From NCBI GenBank assembly GCA_038277395.1, contig CM076192.1, positions 134,206,251 to 134,270,250 on the forward strand: 64,000 bases of DNA, written 5' to 3'. The stretch's first letter is position 1. Each line of letters opens with the position of its first letter. Below, one piece after another: positions 19,169 through 29,019 of the stretch. Origin of the DNA: Dryocosmus kuriphilus. Lineage: Eukaryota > Arthropoda > Insecta > Hymenoptera > Cynipidae. Under the pieces are notes generated by a model. That model was given only the letters and a program-made list of their open reading frames with translations, did no database searches and was not told the DNA's origin. A program made the position numbers and the translations under genes.

Positions 19169-19561
19169 GTGAGGGACATAATTCGAGAAAGAATGCGTGG
19201 TGCTAGTGTAGTCTACGTTAAAGGATTGGAAAAGAAGAGGTGGATGGAGCAGTGTTTGAAAAATACGAATAATCTTAAAGATTTGGCTCATCCTTCAATC
19301 CACAAATTGCACCCTACAGTTTGCATAAAGTGTAGTCACCATACTCAGTGCTGGTATGAAAATTGTGCTGTTCGCAATGCTCTTGCTCTCAGGAAATTGT
19401 TCTTGACTCCGCAGGATCAGCCTACTATTAGACATTACACTCCAAGTAAAATCGATAATATGTGTGATAATGATGTTGATGATGATGATGATGATGTTGA
19501 TGATTATGTGAATGATGATGATGAGATGAGAGATATTGATTATGAAATGAATGGTCTTTGA
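19169..19561 (+). CDS. Unassigned Polinton ORF with Cys/His cluster and acidic tail
   Basis: The 130-residue frame contains VVYVKGLEKKRWMEQ and then a Cys/His-rich segment, CIKCSHHTQCWYENC, which could bind zinc. The last 40 residues are an Asp-rich tail encoded by an expanded (GAT)n tract (19471-19530). Remnants in other frames upstream (19053-19168) suggest a longer ancestral protein. A VYVKG..KK.W pattern in small proteins at this position of insect Polintons is familiar to me, but its function is not known to me. It is the last gene before the right inverted repeat. Confidence 0.5.
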   Translation: MRDIIRERMRGASVVYVKGLEKKRWMEQCLKNTNNLKDLAHPSIHKLHPTVCIKCSHHTQCWYENCAVRNALALRKLFLTPQDQPTIRHYTPSKIDNMCDNDVDDDDDDVDDYVNDDDEMRDIDYEMNGL

Positions 19562-19809
19562 CACTTCGAACATCATATCGCTTACCGATTGTGAATTTTT
19601 GTATTCTTAGAAAAAGCGTTTTGTTCTCCTTTATGTAAATAGGTTAAGATTCTACGTTGTATTCTTAGCTTAAGATTTTGAATAAACCGGAAAACAGTTT
19701 ATACGTAAAGAAGTTTTAACTTTATTTTAACCTATCAACTTAGTTTTTTTAATTTATGGATGAGATGAATTTTTTTCCGGCTTAGTTTTAAGTTGATGGA
19801 TTTTCGAAT

Positions 19810-19915
19810 GAGGTCAGTGTTAGAGAGGGAGAGAGGGGGAAAACACGTTCAAAGCTGCATGATGACATCATCGCGTGTGTTATCGCGTGCCTGTCGAAAT
19901 AAATGGAGATGAGTG
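19810..19915 (-). repeat. Polinton right terminal inverted repeat
   Basis: This is the reverse complement of 2805-2930. Matching blocks are AGGTCAGTGTTAGAG, GGGGGAAAACACGTTCAAA, TGCATGATGACATCATCGCG and CGAAATAAATGGAGATGAGT. The outer limit is set by loss of similarity after GATGAGTG. Confidence 0.75.
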
Positions 19916-20608
19916 TGTTACGTCCCGAGTTAAGGCAAAAGTAGTATGGAAATGGAAAAGTAGAAGAGGCTTGTATCGCTGATTATTGTCAGGATGGTAA
20001 GTCCTGACCAATTATTTGTGTGAGATCGTTGTCACTTGTCAATCCTACGCGGATCGTGTAATTGTAAATAAGGGTAGTTCACAGTTTGTTATAGTTCAAT
20101 ATGTTTATTATGATAAAATAGAATGAGAATATAGGTATAGAAAGGTGTACAGTTATTACTTAATGATTTACCTTTTACTTGAAAAGGGCAAATGAGAGGT
20201 TGATTCGTCGCTTGCGTCTCTTTTCCGAATCGTCAACGACGAGAACGATTCACAGAGGTGGTTGATTGTTGTTGACCAATTGAAAGGAGTCAAAACTTAT
20301 TGGTTTTGAAATTCGCTTTCCGACAGAGCGATACACGAAACTATAACAAGATATCGAATCCACTCTTAAGTTCTTTACCGGACGTTTAACACTGCGGACT
20401 TTATCCAGTCGAGACTCTACTTTGACCCTTAGCCGAAGTCAAAGGGACTTATTTCACTGTTTGCAATTGACACTGAAGTTGTTTGTCCGATTTCCGAAGG
20501 ACTACATTCACAAGATTAACTACTTTAACTTGCTACCTGAGGTTTATTTAACGGAACGAAGAAGAAACGACGTGTACAGAGTAACTGCTTGGAACGTAAG
20601 ACATCGTT

Positions 20609-20610
<2 letters not shown>
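19916..20610. other. No gene recognised; flank between Polinton and Jockey element
   Basis: There is no convincing ORF. The stretch begins with TGTTACGTCCCGAG right at the Polinton edge, which looks like the start of an LTR, but no matching end or second copy is visible. It ends with ACATCGTTTC, which is the left half of the Jockey target-site duplication. Confidence 0.45.
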
Positions 20611-20665
<55 letters not shown>

Positions 20666-20873
20666 GGTCGAGGAGGGGGAATCTTCAAAAGACACCCAGT
20701 GAAGGGTAGTGTCGGATTCGCGAGGTGCGCCTACCGACTAAAACCCCTCCCCGCATGGTTACCAACCTTGAGGTTATGAACCAAAGATGAGACGGGCGGA
20801 GGATGGTGGTCCAAGACAGTTGAACTGCAGGGACACTCGCGCTAGAAGCGAAACACGGAAAGAGAAGAAAGGA

Positions 20874-23584
20874 TTACGTGTTTGACGAAACAAGAAAGCA
20901 CGGCCTTCTAAAACGGTCAGAAGATTTACTTACGTAATTTGCAAGTGAGTTGATGCTAGGGTTTGGGTGATTTTGCACGGAAAGTCGAAGGTTTGAAGCG
21001 TATGTTTGGGCAGCTTCGGTAATGGAAGGTAGCTTGAGTTCGGCAAGGATCTGTTTGTTGCGTATGTACCAGGGGATGTTCAATGATGAGCGAAGAAGGC
21101 GCATGTAAGTCCCCTGGAGCTTTAATAGGCGGTTTGGGGATGCAGAGCCCCATATTGGAATCGCGTAAGTGCAAATGCTTCTAATTATAGCATTGAAGGC
21201 TCGAGCTTTGGTGGCCCGAGATACAGTGTGATTATTAAAGAACGGTTTAAGCGCCGTAAAAGCTCCAAGGGCTTTATTGCGTGTAGCTATTATTTGTTTG
21301 GACCAGGTGAGTCTCTTGTCAAAAATGACGCCGAGATATTTTGCGGAATTACTCCATTCGATGGGAAGAGAGTTGACGAGGAGCTTGGGAGGAGTTCGAA
21401 TGCGTCGAGAAAAGAAGACGGCTTCCGATTTAGTTTTATTAATTTCAAATCTCCATCTGGAGTACCAATCGAGAGCAACTGGGGTGAATCTATTTAAATG
21501 AGAGGAACATTGTTTAATAACCCTGGCAGATTGAAGAAAGCCAACATCGTCGGCGTATTGAACAGTGAGGATTTTATCATTGACAGGAATGTCATAAAAA
21601 TAAACGTCGAAGAGAGAGGGGGAAAGTTTAGAACCCTGAGGGACACCAGAAGTGATAAGTTGGGGTTGCGACAAGGAGTTTCCGACTCGAGCTCTAATAC
21701 TCCTGTTTGAGAGATAAGATTTAATTAGGCCAATAAGGTAATGAGGAAATTTTAAGTGGATAAGTTTGAAAATGAGACCGTCGTGCCAAACTCTGTCAAA
21801 GGCTTGCTTACAGTCCAGAAGAAGCATGGACGTGTGCTTACCTTTATTGAGATTGTCGGCAATGTATTCAGAAACGCGAAGAAGTTGGTGGGCTGTTCCA
21901 TGGCGTTTGCGGAAACCGTGCTGGAAGTCAGGTAGAATGTTGTTTCGTGAGACAAAATCGTCGAAACGAGAAAGAATGATGCTTTCAGCTACTTTGCTGA
22001 GAGTGCAGAGCAAGCTGATGGGGCGAAAGCTTGAAGCTGAGCTGAGAGGCTTACCAGGTTTGGGAAGAAAGATTACTGTAGCCTCCTTCCAAGCAGAAGG
22101 AAAGTAATGAAATCTCAACATTGAGTTTATAATTGTGCAGATCGCTGCAATGTGTTTTCGGGGAAGAATTTTAAGTATTCCGTTACTAATAGCGTCATTT
22201 CCGGGGGCTTTTCTGTTACGAAGAGAGCGGATTGTGTCGCGGATTTCTTTAGGAGAGGTAGGAGTGAAATAATTGTCCGTCACAGTAAAGTCTTGTACAG
22301 TCTTTGAGATGTCATCGTGAAAAGAAGTAAATTTGTCAAGGCTGGGAAAAGGGGAACATTGAGTTTTAAGAGAGTCTGCAAAGATTTCGGCTTTTTCTTC
22401 GTCAAGAGAGAAAGATTGACCGTTTTTTACGAGAGAGGGGAGGTGAGATTTTCTATTTCTAAGAGATTTAATTACCTTCCAGCACCTTTTAGGGTATAGT
22501 TCGGCTTCCGCAATATAAGTTTCAAAGGAAGAGTTGTTAGTAGACTGAAGAGCGAATTTGAGCTCTTTTTGATAGCGATTCAGGCGGCGGCGGTGTCTGG
22601 GAGTACGGGTAGATTGCCAGTGCTTTCTATTCTGATTTTTCCTGTTTACGAGTTGAAGGATAGCAGGAGGTAGTTTAAGATTGGATGGAGAGATAACTTT
22701 GGTTGTGGTGGCAAGTTTAACAGCATTTTGAATATCTTCCGTGAGAGCACCGACTGTTGAGTCGATTTCGGAAGATGATCGGATCTGAAGGCATTTAAAA
22801 GGAGAAGATTCAAGGAGATATTTAAGGTAGAGATAGTCAATTTTTGACTCAGAAGGAGGGGAGAGTTCCGGGTTACCAGTAAGCTCCATGAGAACAGGGT
22901 TATGGTTGGAACTCAGAACAGGCAGCGACCAGGCATCTTTGTTAATTGAAATATTTTTTGTTATGAAGAGATCTAGAATGTCGGGTTGATGTTTTGAAGA
23001 AGTAGGGAAGTGAGTGGGAACCGGGGGCGCTTTCATGGTGAGGTTGTGTCGAATGAGAGATTTTAAAAGAGAGATTTACCTTTCGGGTTGTTTTTTAAGC
23101 AACCCCAGGCTTTGTTTTTTGCGTTAAGATCGCCAGCGACTATCTTTGGGGTATTGGAATTGAAAAGATCCGGTATTTTAGAGATATTATTAATATGAGG
23201 GGGAGAGTAGAGAGATAAGATACGGATTGGACCAGAGTCAAGAAGGATTTCCACCCCCGTTACTTCGCAGGGTGATGAGTCGGTATTGATTGGTTTGTGT
23301 TTGAGAGAGTTATGAACAAGGAGTGCAACACCTCCGCCTCTGGAAGAAATACGATCTTTTCTATAGACAGAAAAATTTGGAAAGTAGAGTTTGTTTTCAG
23401 GTTTTAGGTGGGTCTCTGTGATACAGGCAACGTCAATAGCCTTCTCCTCAAGAAACAGGGTTAGTTCAAGTCTCTTGGGGGCAGAAATACTATTAGCGTT
23501 CCATGTGAGTAAAGTGATTTTATCTTTATGTGCGTCCAGAGTTTGGGAGTTGGAAGGCAGTTGCGAAGACTGAGAGGAAGTCAC
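20874..23584 (-). pseudogene. Jockey-clade ORF2: endonuclease and reverse transcriptase, single frameshift
   Basis: The N-terminal 173 residues (23584-23063) are an apurinic-type endonuclease: LLTWNANSISAPKR, ACITETHLKPEN, RGGGVALLVHNS, VAGDLNAKNKAWGC. A one-base frameshift at about 23050-23070 (inside GKSL) shifts the rest to the 720-residue frame 23036-20874. That begins with the end of the endonuclease and continues into reverse transcriptase: RNRKAPGNDAISNGILK, FRPISLLCTLSKVAE, DFQHGFRKRHGTAHQ, LLLDCKQAFDRVWHD, SGVPQGSKLSPSLFD and the catalytic VQYADDVGF. The usual SDH of the endonuclease reads SNH (LSSNHNPVL, about 22885), a change of the acidic residue. ORF2 starts 27 bases after the ORF1 stop. 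Confidence 0.9.
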
Positions 23585-23611
23585 GAAAAAGCTGTTGAAG
23601 TTGTCGATTGT

Positions 23612-24922
23612 TTAATGGGTCGGGGGTGAGTGAGGGGGGTGGATTTGGTTTGTCAGTTGAGGTTCAGGGTTTGGAGAAAGAGTTCTAGCGTAAGAACGCT
23701 GAGGTTTGGGAAAACTGGGGACACTTTGAGGTCTGTGTGTATTTGTAGTGGGCGCGTTTTGCGAGTTTGAAGAGTTAAAAGACTTTGGTGTGTGTTGTGT
23801 TTGTGGGCGTTGTTGTTTTTTGTGTTGAGGATTGTGCTCTGGTTTCCGGGGAACCTTGGGGCATCCACGAAAAGTGGCACGGTGTGTACCCTTACAATTG
23901 AAGCAGGTGGGGGTGGAAGCCTTCTTGTCTTTGTAAGTGCAGGAGGCTGTGGCGTGGTTGCGAGCGCAAAACGCGCAAGACCATGGAGCATGGCAGTAAT
24001 TTGCCGTGTGAAAGAATTTCAGGCATCGAAGACATTGCGGAATCAAGGACGATTTGCGTTTTGCTTCGACTCTGATGCTGAGACCAGCAAGGGTTTTAAG
24101 GTCGAAGATTGTCTTTGCTGTGGGAGCAGCTGGGTCCAGGTGGACGACAACAAGGGGCCAGATTTTTTCGCCTTTTTTCATTCTGTGAATGCTTTTGACG
24201 GAGGGGATTTTCATTTGAAGCTCCTTCAAAATGGCTTCGTCAGAAAGGGACTCGTTGACACCCCTGATGACAACGATAAGGTCCCTGTCCTGGCGAAGTT
24301 GATTTGTTGAGTAAGCTAAACTGTGCTTCTCAAGTTTTGACGTGATGGCACGGAAGCCATCGACGGTTTGGGGGTAGACAACAATGGCGTCCGAGGTGTT
24401 CCTAGCCAAACGAATAGAAATGTCGTCTTTCAAAAGGGCCTGGTGAATTTTGGGCCAGAGATCTTTTCGCAAGATGCGAATAGGTGGAGGGCTTCGCTCC
24501 TTTGTTACAGATTCCTCTTCGTCAGAGGAACTAGAGGAGAGAGAATCTTCCTCTTCGGAAAGCAACAGGGAAGAAGGTAGAGGAGGGGGGGTTGTCATAC
24601 GCCTGCGCTTGGTACGTCTGGACGTCACGGTTTTATATCCGTCGTTGACAGTTTCCTTGGGGCAAGGAGGTTCGACAGACAGCTCCATGGCTGCGTCATC
24701 TGAATTATTTTCAGGAAGGGGAGCAGCCTGGGAGAGAGAGAGGAGTGCGGATTCGTAGGCTTGGAGAGCATTGCGAATCTCGGTGATAACGGCGGACAGT
24801 TCGGACTTGGAGAGGCTGTCCGACTGCGGCAAGCAGAGGGAGAAAGTAGCCCGAGAAGGGGGCGGGGTTGCCTGAGAGTCGGCGGCAGAAGCGGGTTGAG
24901 TTGTTAGGTGAGGATCACCCAT
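23612..24922 (-). CDS. Jockey-clade ORF1 (gag-like, three zinc knuckles)
   Basis: An intact 436-residue frame. The N-terminal 190 residues are polar with Ser/Glu-rich tracts (EEEDSLSSSSSDEEE). The middle (about 195-300) looks like the RNA-recognition-type domain of Jockey ORF1 proteins (DLIVVIRGVNESLSDEAIL). Zinc knuckles follow: CLRCLKFFHTANYC, CAFCARNHATASC and CFNCKGTHRATFRGC (about residues 297-355). The Pro/Asn/Gln-rich tail (about 365-436) is low complexity. It should form the RNA-protein particle with ORF2. The start at 24922 is the only in-frame Met before a non-coding AT-rich stretch. Confidence 0.88.
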   Translation of the reverse strand: MGDPHLTTQPASAADSQATPPPSRATFSLCLPQSDSLSKSELSAVITEIRNALQAYESALLSLSQAAPLPENNSDDAAMELSVEPPCPKETVNDGYKTVTSRRTKRRRMTTPPPLPSSLLLSEEEDSLSSSSSDEEESVTKERSPPPIRILRKDLWPKIHQALLKDDISIRLARNTSDAIVVYPQTVDGFRAITSKLEKHSLAYSTNQLRQDRDLIVVIRGVNESLSDEAILKELQMKIPSVKSIHRMKKGEKIWPLVVVHLDPAAPTAKTIFDLKTLAGLSIRVEAKRKSSLIPQCLRCLKFFHTANYCHAPWSCAFCARNHATASCTYKDKKASTPTCFNCKGTHRATFRGCPKVPRKPEHNPQHKKQQRPQTQHTPKSFNSSNSQNAPTTNTHRPQSVPSFPKPQRSYARTLSPNPEPQLTNQIHPPHSPPTH

Positions 24923-25335
24923 AGCTCGAGGATAAAATTGTACAATTTTTAAATTAATAATTTAAAATTTGTTGTTTTTAAAATAAAATTAAGAATATAA
25001 TGCACTGTGATACACTACCGTACACTTTCAACACTACCGTACACTTTCACTGTAATCCAAAGGCACCACTGTAATCCAGAAAGGCACTACACTGCACTTC
25101 ACTGCACTGAGCTTGAACAAAATTTTGTGCTCATTTGAGTCACCAAAATTCGCTTTCCGAAGTCGAGAGCAAACGGGACTTTCTCCCGCATCCGCGCTCT
25201 CGGATGGGTACTACGACCGTACAGTTCGAAGAGTCGGGTGCGAACGGGACTCTCTCCCGCGTTCGCGCTCCGTGATGAGTACAGAAGTCAGAGACTGTAG
25301 ATGTACATGTGGTACGACGTGCTCACGACCGTGTC
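24923..25335 (-). promoter_or_regulatory. Jockey 5' UTR with internal direct repeats, probable internal promoter
   Basis: On the minus strand the element begins at about 25335. It contains two direct copies of a block of about 33 bp (AACGGGACT-TCTCCCGC-TCGCGCTC, around 25172-25202 and 25229-25268). Further inside are short repeats: CACTACCGTACACTTTCA at about 25010 and 25030, CACTGTAATCCA at about 25050 and 25067, and CACTGCACTTC-type runs to 25110. Non-LTR elements carry their promoter inside the 5' UTR, and repeated blocks there are plausible activator sites; this is inference. Confidence 0.5.
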
Positions 25336-25557
25336 ACATCGTTTCTTCGTTCAACGGGGGTTTTTATAGCAAATCCTTCCCTTAGTCCGCGGGGATTCTC
25401 ACAAATCTGCATCAAGGCACGTACGGTTGCAAATCTGCATCAAAGCACGTACCGTTATGAAATCAGATACTTTCGACTGGATAAATAGTCCTTCTATGTT
25501 TCTATACTATCCCCATCATTCCTACTTCCTATGTTAGTCCCTGAATCCCTTATCGAT

Positions 25558-26057
25558 NNNNNNNNNNNNNNNNNNNNNNNNNNNNNNNNNNNNNNNNNNN
25601 NNNNNNNNNNNNNNNNNNNNNNNNNNNNNNNNNNNNNNNNNNNNNNNNNNNNNNNNNNNNNNNNNNNNNNNNNNNNNNNNNNNNNNNNNNNNNNNNNNNN
25701 NNNNNNNNNNNNNNNNNNNNNNNNNNNNNNNNNNNNNNNNNNNNNNNNNNNNNNNNNNNNNNNNNNNNNNNNNNNNNNNNNNNNNNNNNNNNNNNNNNNN
25801 NNNNNNNNNNNNNNNNNNNNNNNNNNNNNNNNNNNNNNNNNNNNNNNNNNNNNNNNNNNNNNNNNNNNNNNNNNNNNNNNNNNNNNNNNNNNNNNNNNNN
25901 NNNNNNNNNNNNNNNNNNNNNNNNNNNNNNNNNNNNNNNNNNNNNNNNNNNNNNNNNNNNNNNNNNNNNNNNNNNNNNNNNNNNNNNNNNNNNNNNNNNN
26001 NNNNNNNNNNNNNNNNNNNNNNNNNNNNNNNNNNNNNNNNNNNNNNNNNNNNNNNNN
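25558..26057. other. Assembly gap, exactly 500 N
   Basis: A run of 500 N. It hides the junction between the Jockey flank and the outer end of the left palindrome arm. Confidence 0.98.
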
Positions 26058-29019
26058 TTATTATCTTCTCCTTTAATGCTGCACAGAATTGTGTAAATAT
26101 TTCCACAAGCAAATTGAAAGACTTTGACAAAATGGGAAATTACATGTCTGAGAGAAACATCTGCCATGCAAATTTCATGTTTCAAATGGCTTTGTATACA
26201 AATGTGAATCGTGTGATACATTTAATTGATTCAAAGCCATTTATGCAACTTTAACTCATTTTGCAATTAGCAAAGTTTTATTTAAATATTCCAATTATTT
26301 AGTTTTAGTAATATTAATCTCTATTTTATAATTATTGATTATGCCTTTAGCTTTTATACAGTCACCGAAATTCGATAAGCGCAGCACAAATATATTTGAT
26401 GAACCTAGACCAATTCGTTTACTTTTTTCATTCTTTTTCAACAACTGTCAAACTAATACGCATTACGAAATAAGTAAGTATACGTTAGTTGGAAACGGTA
26501 TCTACAATTTTAACGAAAAAAATCCGGAAAAAAATGAAATAGCTTATTAGTTCTTCTGTATCATATTATTGATTATTTGTTATTTTCATATTTCTGAAAT
26601 TTTTTTACCTTTCATATTTCCATCACTACGATATGGGAAACACTTAGCCTTCGAGTTCTTTCAATTTCAATTCTTGAAGATTTATCCAACCGAGATGTCG
26701 AATTTCGAATGATATGTTGGACAACGAGAATATCTTATCCAGGCAGGGAAAATACCGAGTTTAATAAAGAAATTGTTTCTCTTCAAAAATTGAAGCAAAA
26801 GACTGTATACTGTAATAATCGATCTAGCTATTCGGCAGAAATTGCATGGTAACTAAGAGGAACATCGGATTCTTTTACAAACTCGTATGTAAGCACATAC
26901 TTATAATCCAGCTTAGTAATCGTTAAAATATTCCGCTGTGCAAACCTGTATACTTGATCAAACTTTAAAATACGGGCATATAGAAATACAAAATCTGCCC
27001 GCTTCGGCGGGCACATGTATCATCGCGCGCTGTGCGCCGCCGCGCTTCGCTTGCGGAGTATGAGCGAGCCTATGGCGCACGTCTTACGGCACACCGCGCT
27101 TCGCGCTCGATAGGTTATTAACCTTTAGGATCAAAGACCAAACATTAATCAGTGTAATTTGGTAATTTTTATCTTAATCTTTCAGAACCACCTACATTTT
27201 ATCTAATGAAATTATTAAATTTAATTTTTATTAAAACATTACAAAAGAAATTTTTTTACTTAAGGCTCTATCGACGTTAAGGAATACATTCTCATCATGA
27301 CACTCGCGCTATGCGCTCGACACCTTTATATTTTTTCCATTGTAGAAAGGTAAAGTTTTTTTTGTGATCTTCCAAATTTTCACAACGCAGATTTCGATTC
27401 TCAAAATAAATTCTTATAACGACACTCGCCCTTCGCGCTCGACAATTAATTTGTTTTTAAATCCATTGTAGGGTTAGTAAACTAAGTTTATCATCATTTC
27501 CTTTGTGTCTTGCATATTTTTGGCGGTAAATTTTGAATTTTATGAATCTTTTAATAGCGTTTTTTCGATTAAAAACCAAAACCGTGCATTTTATCAAAAA
27601 ATGGCTGAAGAACAAAATTTGTAGATATTTTTAAACTGAAAAACTTTGTTCTTTACCATTTCTTTGTCTTGAATATTTTGGCGGGAAACCAAGTTTTTTA
27701 ATTTTAATAGCGTTTCCTTGATTAAAACAAAAACCCTTCATTTTATCAAAAAGCGGTTAAAATAAAATTTGTAGATTTTTTTTGAGCTGAACAATTTCAC
27801 TCTCTTACATTTTTTTTGTGTCTCTCATAGTTTAGCCGGAAAATCGATTTTTTAATTTGTGAAAACCGTTTTTGATGGATAAAATCATAACTGTTGGTCA
27901 AAAAACCGCTGGGTAATGAACTCGTCCTTTCTTTTTACCTCTTACAGGAGTGTACCAAAGCTGCACTCCAATCCGATTAGTCCTTCGAAAGTTATCGCGA
28001 TCACAGACGACGACAACGACGACGACGACAACGACAACGACGGGGGCAACAGGCAGACACCGTCGTAAAAAAACCGTTTTTTCTGACTCAGGGGGTCTCA
28101 AAACGTGGAGATTTCATGAAATCCGCGAAAGTCAAATTTTACATAAATCTAATACCTTCTCTGATGAGAATATAAAAAAATGGAGAATAATTATCATTTT
28201 AATTAATTTTTCTCAATCTCCCTTCTATACTAAATATTTCGCTTGAGTTTCTTCATGTTTTGCTTATAGATATAGTTTTTATCCAAGAAAATCGACCACC
28301 TAGGACAGAAATTCAAAATTCCCAAAGGAGCAGACCGAAAAATGTGGAAGGAGAAAAATTGTGTTTTCTACAGTTATTGGTAAAGGATATCTAAAAATTT
28401 TTAACAAAAATTAAAAATTTGGTTGCACAAATGAAACCGAAACAGTTTATTCAGTATATATGAATTCTTATTTCGAGGTACAAGTATAATACGTTTGATA
28501 GTATTCAAGAAATGGGTTTCGAGTTATGATGAAAAAATTTATTTCAAATCCGACATTACATGCAAAGAAAGATCATAGTAAACGAAACGTGACTGCAATA
28601 GATAGCATTTTGCAGTGTAACTTAAGTAAATAAAGGAAAGTTTGGAAATTTTATCATTCTTCAAATGTTTCACATGTACACGCTTAAGCTAAATAATCAA
28701 CCTTTTATATTCTTGCATAAGCGTAGACGATCGTATTACAAACGGTTTTCTTCTTGAAAGATGTTCATTCTCATTCGAAATGAAATTAAGATAAATTCAA
28801 GCTTTAAAATGTTTTTTTAGTTTTGTAAAAACAAATGAATCTTAATAAAGAAGCGAGGCCACTCGTTTGCTTCTTTCATTAGTTAAATTCGTTCTATAAT
28901 CCAATACCTCTCTTTTTGGTTCAGTGCTACGAACTATGATTGGTAGAAGATTTTTATCGTTGATCCTAATCCTGGAATCTCCTTTGCTTAAAAATGCAAT
29001 GTTGATGATGCATATGAGG
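26058..29019. other. Outer part of left arm: AT-rich, satellite modules, no gene
   Basis: No coding sequence recognised. 26058-26990 is AT-rich unique-looking DNA, and 26995-28180 holds GC-rich hairpin motifs and satellite modules (separate entries). 28200-29019 is AT-rich and nearly identical to 54830-55640 in the other arm. Confidence 0.6.
26995..28180 (+). repeat. Modular satellite block, first unit (left arm)
   Basis: Modules in order: GC-rich hairpins with CGCGCTTCGCGCTCGA cores (26995-27110, 27303-27320, 27424-27442, each of the last two following a TTCT(C/T)AT tract); three repeats of about 150 bp containing GATTAAAAC-AAAACC and AAATTTGTAGAT (27480-27880); a hinge with GAACTCGTCC and CCAATCCGATTAGT (27918-27980); a CGACAACGAC minisatellite (28005-28042); CTCAGGGGGTCTCAAAACG (28085); and CATAAATCTAATACCTTCTC (28141). 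The same order of modules recurs at 32.7-36.6 kb. No coding potential is seen; the minisatellite creates misleading open frames on both strands. Confidence 0.75.

Larger units (their letters stand above)
2805..19915 (+). mobile_element. Degenerate Polinton/Maverick element, interrupted by an R1-like retrotransposon
   Basis: Polintons are large self-synthesising DNA transposons that encode their own DNA polymerase B, a retrovirus-like integrase and a capsid module. All of these are visible here: polymerase (4816-8008), integrase (13220-14146, minus), ATPase (14493-15180, minus), minor capsid with PLA2-like domain (15226-15900), adenain-like protease (two copies, 15963-17076), penton-like protein (17114-17804) and major capsid (17805-19053). 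Terminal inverted repeats bracket them. Subtracting the 4.7 kb retrotransposon at 8163-12902 leaves about 12.4 kb, a little shorter than typical (15-20 kb). Most ORFs carry stops or frameshifts, so the copy is not autonomous as read. Confidence 0.92.
20611..25335 (-). mobile_element. Near full-length Jockey-clade non-LTR retrotransposon
   Basis: On the minus strand the order is 5' UTR (25335-24923), ORF1 (24922-23612), ORF2 (23584-20874), 3' UTR and a 51-base poly(A) seen as poly-T at 20611-20661. The flanks share ACATCGTTTCTT (20601-20612 and 25336-25347), a probable 12 bp target-site duplication, so both ends are defined and the copy is not 5'-truncated. ORF1 is open, and ORF2 has one visible frameshift. 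This is the best-preserved transposon in the window and probably a young insertion. Confidence 0.92.

Noticed and set aside
19914..20610. Possible solo LTR starting TGTTACGTCCCGAG
   Set aside because: No matching CA end, no flanking duplication and no second copy in the window; the start motif alone is not enough.
23792..24310. Plus-strand frame of 172 residues opposite the Jockey ORF1
   Set aside because: Antisense shadow of ORF1, which has clear zinc knuckles in its own frame.
25531..26221. Open frames of 180-220 residues around the first gap
   Set aside because: They consist almost entirely of N.
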